DNA of 64,000 bases from the NCBI GenBank assembly GCA_036924285.1, contig JAYKYS010000041.1:206001-270000 (forward strand), in the 5' to 3' direction. Below, piece by piece: positions 56,100 through 64,000 of the stretch. The notes under the pieces were generated by a model, which had not been told where the DNA came from, searched no databases, and saw only the letters and a list, made by a program, of their open reading frames with translations. Made by a program: the position numbers and the translations under genes. This DNA is from Asterella californica (lineage: Eukaryota > Streptophyta > Marchantiopsida > Marchantiales > Aytoniaceae). The stretch's first letter is position 1. The number at the start of each line of letters is the position of its first letter.

Positions 56100-57571
56100 G
56101 CTTAACCCCGCTCCTATTGAGCTCACATATCCTCTACTAAGACGATCAAGATAAAGATAACATGTACCTGCTATCACCACAGGCAGTCTCTCACGATCTG
56201 TTGATCGTCACTCCAACCGCACCGTGAGAGAAACAAAGATAGTCTGACTGGTCCGCAACTCCAGTCTCACTACCGACAGCACATTGGAGTGAACTCACTC
56301 TGGAAATCAAGCGCCAACACAAGCAAACACGGCGCACAAACAGGAAGTAGTATATGGAGAGGTTCCAACCACAAGAAGTCCAAATGATAATCCTCCACAC
56401 TCAAACATTCACATAAAGAGAAACCCAGCCTCACGCGGACTGACACCTCCTCTTCGATGACCACATGCACAATATATGATCACCAACCGTCGTAATTGAT
56501 ACTTAAGGTCACTAACTAGATGTCCACACCTCTAGTAGCTCCAAAAATATCTACGTGGTAGCTCTACTAGCTCATACAAGACAACTGCCACAAACTGCCT
56601 CCATATGCGTCTCTACGGTATAAGCAGACACTACCACAACTATAGCTTCTCTCTAATACTGTGGGGTCGTCCTACCACCCCTCTAGGAACGTACGAGAAG
56701 GTCTACTACTACCTTAAACAAGTCCATAAGTACTTGCAGTACTCCCTAGAAGACACCAAGAGCTATTGGTCTAGTGATAAAGCCAAAGCTAAGACTACAG
56801 AGTTAAGTGTCCAAGTCCAGGAATAGTGTTGGGATGGGTGACCAGCTAGTTTTACACTTCGCACACAACTGAAACTTGCATACCTCTCTCACGCACGTCA
56901 GCAAGCTGGCTTGCGAGAGATGCGAGCTCGGGCTCGGGCTCCGCTCCGTCTCCGCACTCACGCACCCTTGCTCCTCCTCCTAACACGCACTCGACACTCC
57001 CGCTCACTCTCTGCTCCGCTTGGGTAGGAGAAGCAACTCGAGCCAAACACCACAAGAAGGACGTGTATGAAGAAGACACACCCAAAAGGTCAAAATTACA
57101 CTCCAAAAGGTCGAAATCTGCCAAATTGGCACTTGCAGACGAGTTTACGTCAGATTTTGGACCACCTCCGACTTTCTTCGGCTTGTAACTTCTTCGATCC
57201 TTCACCAAATCGGATGATTTTTTGTGCGATAGAATCGCCTTCCTAACGCGCACCTACTGCACTCTTCAGCACCACAAATTGTCGACCCATGCCAACCTGA
57301 CATCGTCGACACACTTCTATCGATCTCAAATTGACCACAAAACTCGTCACAAGAAATTCCAGCAGCGCTTCCGCACTACCTCACCACCAAAGAACAAGAA
57401 CAAGTTCAAACGACAGTAATCCACACAGCGATCGATCTCCCAACAAAAAGAACCACTCCGCGCACACCCGCAAATCAAAAATACTGACGATCTGTCCACT
57501 CCGGAGATACCACCGGCTGAAATCCGTGACCTGAAATCTCTCAATCAGACTCGCAATCTGAGTTCTTCAAG
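56100..57571 (-). other. 5' leader of element D/B
   Basis: Noncoding leader between A1 and gag, aligned with the C leader (31360-33023 plus 43101-43200). It starts after A1 with CTTGAAGAACTCAGATTGC. Open frames here are not conserved with C. Confidence 0.7.
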
Positions 57572-57863
57572 TGATAAACGGTATGTACTCACTCCACCAT
57601 GCTAACGGGCACTCAACTATCACTAAAGTCGAGCCAAATTCACTTTGTACTCGCAGAGACTCCAGATTACACTCACGAAGACTATCCACCATAGCTAAGA
57701 GCTTGAAGGCTCGAATTGAAGAACTTAAGCCTCCAAGTCCTACCTGCGAAGTATACCCTTAGTGGGTCATCTCAAGAACTCACCCTAACTGCACTAACGG
57801 CCCTACCAAGATTCGCCACTCCACATTCGGTCAATCTAGCCGAGGTGCTAAACTGACTTGACA
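57572..57863 (-). repeat. Terminal repeat A1 of element D/B
   Basis: 292 bp, begins TGTCAAGTCAG on the minus strand and ends CCGTTTATCA. It matches A2 (27416-27705). Next to the AAGA duplication at 57864-57867. Confidence 0.82.
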
Positions 57864-57867
57864 AAGA
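57864..57867. other. Target-site duplication AAGA, right of element D/B
   Basis: Partner of 27305-27308. Confidence 0.75.
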
Positions 57868-58199
57868 AAAGAATTGTAAATTTAAACCGATGACTTAACG
57901 AATTTCTAACGAGTGACGAGGAGGATGAAATGCATTAGCCTATACTCTAATTAAGATAATCTATAGTTTAGGACATTCGATTTTATGAAATGTGTTATTT
58001 GTTACATTTTCCCAACACTCTTCCTTAGTGTATTTAGCTTTTCATTTTTTCAACACTTTTCCTCTTGGTCAAGCAAAATGACGAGTTTGTATTGAGTTCT
58101 CCAAAATGAATGGCTAAACGCGGATCAGAGTGACGAGAGAGAGACAATCAATATCTTTCAAACCATCGCAATTAGTTTTCTAATCCCTAATCAGTTTAC

Positions 58200-58302
58200 T
58201 TTCATGTTGCATGCATATTCAGGGGAAGGGAATCTGCAAAGAGCTTTAATTTATGTCATAATCTTTCCTCCTGAGAGAGTAAGGCTATAAATTAAAGCTT
58301 AC
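58200..58302. repeat. Paired-hairpin repeat copy, degenerate
   Basis: GTTGCATGCATATTCAGGGG (hairpin 2 half) is followed by GCTTTAATTTAT ... ATAAATTAAAGC (hairpin 1 arms), with CCTCCTGAGAGAG between. Confidence 0.5.
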
Positions 58303-58779
58303 AAATTAAAAATATTTTTATTCGTATGAATGACAGATTTTTAAACCAAAAAAGCTCTGTTTGAGTGAGTCATTTATGGATTTTTTATAACTGAAGTGAT
58401 CATATGTAATCAAGTTACCAAGTGATATCTATATTTAATGAACTAAATTTAGTGAAGTTAATTTATAAAAGTTTGACACAAATAACAATTTGTAAACTTT
58501 GTCTACTCCACTTTCTAGTGACTGTATGCTTTAGTACACTGCATTTTTCACTAAGCTACATTTGAAAGTTGTTATTAGTCAATTGCCGTTGATTGTTTTG
58601 GTTGTCTGTTAAACGTTTGTTTTGTTTCTCCTTTTCCCTAGAAGTGCAATTTGGATGCATATTCAGTTAACACCTTTTCAATCTGACACTTTGAAAATAT
58701 TACATTAATTTGTTATATTTGTCACCACTAGACTAAGCATAATTAAAAGGTACTTGGCAAAAATCTCCTCAAACTTTCT

Positions 58780-58980
58780 TCCATGATGCACTGTGATAGT
58801 ATAGATAAGGTAATTATTATTGCATCGTAAAAAGTTGATAATCACAATTACCAAAATATGAGGTAGGAATACTTAGCTGTGTCTCTTTACAATGTTTGTC
58901 ATGATGCACTGCAAGAGTGTAACTACTATTGCAGCATAAAATTTTGATAATCATAACTGTAAAAATTTGAGACAAGTACC
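58780..58980. repeat. Diverged tandem duplication (~109 bp)
   Basis: CATGATGCACTG(T/C)(G/A)A(T/G)AGT begins at 58782 and 58901, each followed by ACTATTGCA(T/G)C(G/A)TAAAA.TTGATAATCA-type text and a GAG(G/A)(T/C)A tail. Confidence 0.65.
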
Positions 58981-59649
58981 CTTAGGGCCATAGTGCCATA
59001 GTGATGGTCATCCGTGAACAGAGCCTGTCGCTGCAGCGAAGCAACCTTGTCTTTTTAGTTATTTGTTACTCTATATATCGCTTTGTTATTCTTCTTGGTT
59101 ACAGAAGAAACTATTATTTTCAGCTATCTACTCACTTTGGTGATATATAATATCTTGAGGAAATTTTGAAGAGAAGACATTGATTTCTTTTGTCACCACA
59201 TGATAAATTTGTGTAGCATAGTTATATAGTTATATAGCTCATAAATCAGTAATATACATGACGTTTGTCCCTTACTAACTGTGATTGCTGTTAACTATAA
59301 ACACCAAACACTAGTTACCTCGTTTTGATATACGATGTACTTTTTAGTTTGTATTGCGCGATGGTTTAAAATACAAAGATAAGGATCTATTCGCCCTATT
59401 GTCTATGTGAACTGTGTGGAATGTCAGTATCGCATGTCAGAACTACGTAGTAGATTTCGGCCGCGGTTCGGTTCGAAAATCGTTTTTGACCTACCTTGAA
59501 CTTAACCACGATGGACCGAATCTTGTAAGTAATCCTTTAATTGAAATTACAATTGAACCGAATCATTTATATTAAATGATTAAAACTGAAACACTTAGAC
59601 CATAAAACTAGTTAATAGGTTCACATAGATCATGAACCCATGTATGACC

Positions 59650-59700
59650 CGTATATATAGATATATAGATATATATATGTATCTACGTATATAAACCGAA
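59650..59700. repeat. TATAGA/TA microsatellite
   Basis: ATATATAGATATATAGATATATATATGTAT run, simple sequence. Confidence 0.8.
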
Positions 59701-61510
59701 CTATTAAGCCACCAGATCATATATACTACACTTCAACTTGTTTAAACGCAAGAATAAGTATGACAACCATATAAGTTTGTTTAAGTTTGGAAAGTCTGTT
59801 TAAGTTTGCAAATCAAATAAATTGCATGAAATAAAATAAATTTCATTGCACATTTCTTGAAGCTAACGGTTACGGAACGAGCTGTTTAAACCAAAACGAT
59901 TAAGAACATGACTGTTATATTCGAAAGAATTCAAATCATTCCGAACTCGAGCAGTCAATGTTCCCCCTTTCCTGGTTCGGTTTGAAACGAACTGGGCTGC
60001 CGTGTGAACAGAAAACTTCTGAAAGGGCTTGGCCCTTATACTATCTTCAATACTATATGTGAAATGCATATATTCATTCGGCCAGAATTGACCTTTTCCT
60101 GAGTCCCTTTATTTCAGCGGGTCTTGCTCGTTCGCCACTGGAGTCGAGATATAATTATGAGCCCGTCAATTATATACAAGAGAATCAATCCCCATATTAT
60201 AAATAAAAGAACTGCAAAGCGCACGAGACTAGTCTCGTTCATGTTTGGGTTCGGACTCGGGGGACCGAAATGTCTGATCTGGTACGAGCACTTCTCGTCT
60301 GGTGGGGTCTAGGGACCGGAATGCTATTAGTGCCTTCATTATGCGGAAACGCTTGAGGAAAATGGTACAGTAGCGAACGACTGTCAGCCGAGTAAAGCTT
60401 ATTATGGCGCGAGAGATGTAGGAACTTACTTACTTTTAGTTTTGGCGGGTTTCTCAAACTCGTTCTGTCTTTGACTTGACAGCTTTCAACTCGAATTTGT
60501 GTGGGAAGTTGAGGTGGCGAATATGTATCTGGAAGAAGAGTTGGGAGAAGTACTGAAAGGAGCGAGAGGGAATCTTCAGTTTTATGGTACCGCTCAAGGA
60601 GTGGCGCCCGCATGTGTATGTGTCAAAGTGGCATGAAGTGAAAGGCCAGGAACCCTAGCATGGTAATCGGTCCTATGGGTAGTTGATGCATCCAGGATGG
60701 GCCACCAATTGAGGTTCTCGCATTCGAGGGTCGTGACGGACAGCTCAAACAATTATCATCATTTTACCAGGATCTCTAGGGGTTAGACTTGCAGTCGTTG
60801 ATCTCGAATTCTTCGTACGGTACTATTGTGGTTGTGACGGCAATTTTTCAGAGGACAAGGAGAGTTGCCTTGTCGTATGAATGATGTGAAGTGTCCTTCG
60901 CCGGGTTCAGTTTCCAGCCAGTTGAAGTCTCTCCCTTGTGGCAGTGGCGCAAGTGGAACACTTAGCCGAGTTGCCAGTTCGGTCTGCCTCAGGGCGGTGG
61001 TGTCCCCATAGCTAGTGTAGGGGTCATACTTCCAGGTCCTTCTGCTCCTCTTTTCGTTCAATTCTCACCTGTATCGTTGGAATTCCTACACTGGGACTGG
61101 ATTCATTGTTGTTCATATTTGTTGCTATGTCCCACAACGTTCGTGCCATGTGGTTGTAGCCGTGGTCACCCTACATTCTTGCTTCAAGTAGAGGCTGTCG
61201 TTTGCGTGATTGGAGTAAACTGGTTTGGCTGTGACTTCTACTTTGGCTTGCAAAGGACTATGTCCTCGCGTGTTATTCAAATCTGTACCCTGCTGAACCT
61301 CTGGTCATAGGCAATTCGAGTTTTTGTTACAATCCTGCTATCAAGGTGTTTGCGAGCGCGAGAGTATGAACAACAAGAAGTAAAAGATGACGAGCATGAC
61401 TAGTTAGAAAATGGATTGAAGCCAATGTTGCAGAAGAGGAAGAGGAGGAGAAAGGCAGTGTCAGTTCGGAATCTCGTTGTGATTGTCGGATCATCCGAGA
61501 GGAACGAACG

Positions 61511-64000
61511 ATGTCAGCGCAGGCGGATATCAGAAAATGGTTTATGAAGAAGCCTGATCCAAACAAGGAGAAGATAGAAGATTCTACAGTAAGTGCTGTG
61601 GATCTTCTGTTGGCTAGCAGTCTCATGTTGGGTTTGTAACTTGTTCAATTGAATCTCTTTACTTTTATTGACGCTGCATTCGTATTCATGGGGTCCCGAA
61701 AATCCAAAAGCGCGAGTAGTTTGACGAGCTGCAGACATTGACGGATGTCATGACAGTTTCTCGTGAACGCCAGCAGATTGACTAATAGATGTTTTCCTGA
61801 CAGATATAGCGAAAGGGATCTTTGTAAATTTCCAAGTTGAGGAATGAGAGACATAAGTTCTTGATTCCTTCTTATTGTTGGTATTTGTTTTCTTTGGTTC
61901 TCAGCTCTTCTAACGTCGATTCTTGCTCTATTGCGTCCATGACTGACTGTTTGTTAGCGTTAGAGCAGTTGAGTCAGTTTGTAATTTTTCTGGTAGGGCT
62001 GCATCGTGCGGCATGCAAGAGGATTTTGACGTGGAGCTGGCTCTGTTGTTGTTGGTCACTTTTTCGACCGCACGTCAAATTTAAACTCAGGATTCAGTGT
62101 TGAGTACTGCAGAAAAATTCCGGTGAAGATGGAGGGGCTGGTTCGAAGTACAAGAAGGAGAGCAAGTTTTTTGCTGGAGGAAAGAGCACAACTCCCAGCA
62201 CGGCAGAAAAGTCGAAGCTGAAGCTGGACAAGAAGAGCTCAGATGGGGGGAAACGAAAGAGCGAGGAGGGTGTCGATCGGTTGTCGTCGCAGGAGGGTGG
62301 GACTCCTCCCAAGAAGCCCCGAATGGTCATTCCAGCTCCGGATGAACCCAACGTCAAGGGTACACCGAAAATTGAAACTCCGAGGGAAAATAGACTTAAA
62401 GAAACTCCTTCTAAACCTCCGACTTCGGCGAAGGGCAGGGGTAGTGGAAAGTTTGTTATTGTAGAAGACGATGAAGATCTAGATTACCACAGTTTCCAGA
62501 ACGAAGCTGCAGTGAAAACTCCAAGCAGAACTCCCACGACGGCAGCAGGCAGAGGGCGAGGCAAACCTCCCAGCACCCCGGATGTCAAGTTTACCCCTAC
62601 CAAACCTGCACCGACTCCGCCCATGACAGGTAGAGGTCGAGGTAAACCCGCAAGTGACACGATTGGGGAGACCAAGACCTCTGCTGGAAGAGGACGTGGC
62701 AGAGGAGGCGGTGGATTTGGAGGTGCTCCATGGGGGGGTCAGGGAGTCCCTCCCCATAAAGGAGAGAAGGTCAGAAATCATTTTTTCTTCATGCTGGTGG
62801 GTTGGTTGTGAGCGCTCCAAGGGCTCCAAGGGCTCCAAGGGGGCTACTCTGGCCAACAGCCGACTTCTAATTTCTTCCTTTTCATTTCGTGTACAGGAGG
62901 TTCCTCAAGGTGCAGAGGATGCACTGGTGGGATTGACTTTTGTCATCAGCGGAACTCTAGACAGGTACATTCTCCCGCTTGAGCAGTTCACTATTCTGTT
63001 GCTGGCGGAACTGCATGCACCCGTTCATCAAGTTCCCGAACGCCTTTGTTGTGGTGATGATGCTTTCAGCTTGGAGCGAGAAGAGGCTGAAGTTTTGATC
63101 AAAAGTCATGGCGGTCGAATCACAGGTTCTGTTAGTTCGAAAACGGTACTTTCTGAAACTTCTTGGTGACTTGTATGGTGATCCACTGGACCTTCAGTGG
63201 TGCATTTTCTCTATATTGCATTTTTACTCAGCTACTGGGCCGTTGTTGGTCGGAATTGAAACATGGTACTGGGATACCGCACTGAGACATCCTTAGGATT
63301 GTAGAGGTTTTGCAGTAAGGCACCATAGAACATCGGCAGATACTAACAAGTTGCAGATCAGCATCCGATCTATTTTTTTCTGATTTTTGAGCCAGCTGTC
63401 TCTTTCTGAAGGAAAGCTATCTTATTAAGTGCTTCCTGTATGTCTTGCTTGGGCCAACTTGAATTTGGTTGAACAAACTCCATTAAGTGCCCCATACCAT
63501 ATCATGTTAGGAAGATGCTCCTGAAGGTCTAATTCTGCTGAAGAGGACGAAACACTAAACGAAATGGTTGAGCTTTCCTTCTCTTACGGGTAGGTGACAG
63601 CAAGAGAGGGAAGGGAGATGGTTTGCTCTTGTAAGTAGTTTCTCTCTCCTGGCTCATCAGTGGTGTGTAGTTGGTATTACTCATATAATCGAGGACCCGG
63701 TAAACTCTGATATACTGCTGATTTCCTATTCGTGCGCACGTCTAAATCATACAGTCTGTTCAGGAGATCTCACCGTTTGGGTTTGTTAATCGTGATACTG
63801 TCTGAGATCTGTTTGGAAATTTGAAACTTTGGAGTGCAGAGTTACTTGTTGGCTGATGAAGACATCGGAGGGGCCAAGTCGAAGAAAGCGAAAGATCTTG
63901 GGTAAGGTGGATTTGGGAGTTGGGTGGCTTGACTTGCGCAGATCCCATTGTTCAGATTTCAAAATTTCTGTTTCCAACCAATTCTGTACTCTCGTTGAAT
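61511..64000 (+). CDS. RFC1: Replication factor C subunit 1 (RFC1), 5' half, partial
   Basis: Five exons fit: 61511-61588, 62113-62769, 62897-62964, 63070-63145 and 63840-63901, with GT...AG introns and consistent phases (the third junction splits a Ser codon AG|C). It runs past the window end. The N terminus MSAQADIRKWFMKKPDPNKE carries the DIRKWF motif of plant RFC1. Exon 2 is Lys/Pro-rich with Gly-Arg repeats (GRGRGKP, GRGRGGGGFGG) and ends PPHKGEK. Exons 3-5 encode the start of a BRCT domain: DALVGLTFVISGTLD, LEREEAEVLIKSHGGRITGS and SYLLADEDIGGAKS. RFC1 is the large subunit of the RFC clamp loader that places PCNA on primer-template DNA in the nucleus. The AAA+ part lies beyond the window. 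Confidence 0.92.

Larger units (their letters stand above)
27309..57863 (-). mobile_element. Ty3/gypsy element 'D/B' with DNMT and PHD domains, split by element C
   Basis: The element reads on the minus strand from 57863 to 27309. Its interior is interrupted by element C (31076-51819); the 5' part is 51824-57863 and the 3' part 27309-31075, joined at the GTCA duplication. Without insertions it is about 9.8 kb. Order: A1 repeat, leader, gag, protease, DNA methyltransferase, [C], reverse transcriptase, RNase H, integrase, PHD finger, B1, A2, B2. Ends are TGTC...CAACA with TSD AAGA. It is the oldest layer here: A1 and A2 differ at roughly 12% of positions by eye, and all reading frames are broken. 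Confidence 0.85.
57868..61510. other. Intergenic DNA between the transposon cluster and RFC1
   Basis: AT-rich to about 60.1 kb, then GC-richer towards RFC1. Short open frames, none recognised. The last ~450 bases before 61511 probably hold the RFC1 promoter and 5' untranslated region. Confidence 0.5.

Noticed and set aside
60239..60613. 124-codon minus-strand open frame upstream of RFC1
   Set aside because: No recognisable motif and composition typical of a chance frame in GC-richer DNA.

Overview
This is nuclear DNA of a plant. Two spliced host genes can be read. One is an OXS3-family gene with one intron (22743-24155). The other is the 5' half of RFC1, large subunit of the clamp loader (61511 to the window end, five exons). 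Short TTTAGGG-type motifs occur near 7.7 kb. Introns, AT-rich intergenic DNA and large nested Ty3/gypsy elements suggest a land plant. Some element features (a retrotransposon-borne DNA methyltransferase, a fungal-looking Ty3 element) make an early-diverging lineage (bryophyte, lycophyte or close streptophyte) my best guess, but the species is not determined.

Layout. 1-72 is the 3' end of an LTR. 73-21300 is AT-rich intergenic DNA with no gene I can support; it holds tandem repeats, palindromic arrays and a dispersed family of paired hairpins. 21300-25300 is a GC-richer island with the OXS3-family gene. 25300-27304 holds an inverted repeat, a tandem array and the clearest paired-hairpin copy. 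27309-57863 is a nested retrotransposon cluster. 57868-61510 is intergenic. RFC1 runs from 61511 rightwards.

The cluster resolves by target-site duplications, all 4 bp. The oldest element (here 'D/B', minus strand, ends 57863 and 27309, TSD AAGA) was split by a relative in opposite orientation ('C', plus strand, 31076-51819, TSD GTCA). C was then hit by a full-length element of another family ('A', 33028-43096, two 2022-bp LTRs, TSD CTGT/CCGT) and by an LTR now present only as a solo LTR (43381-44484, TSD TTGT).

The most interesting content is the C and D/B family. Its order is gag (two zinc knuckles) - aspartic protease - cytosine-5 DNA methyltransferase - reverse transcriptase - RNase H - DDE integrase - PHD finger. 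It thus carries both a DNA-methylation writer and a chromatin-reader-type finger. Its ends are also not ordinary LTRs. The 5' end is a ~290-bp repeat 'A', the 3' end a 107-bp repeat 'B', and D/B reads A1-internal-B1-A2-B2, like the split direct repeats of DIRS/PAT elements, although an integrase and TSDs are present. All copies here are decayed, with many in-frame stops that look like C-to-T deamination.
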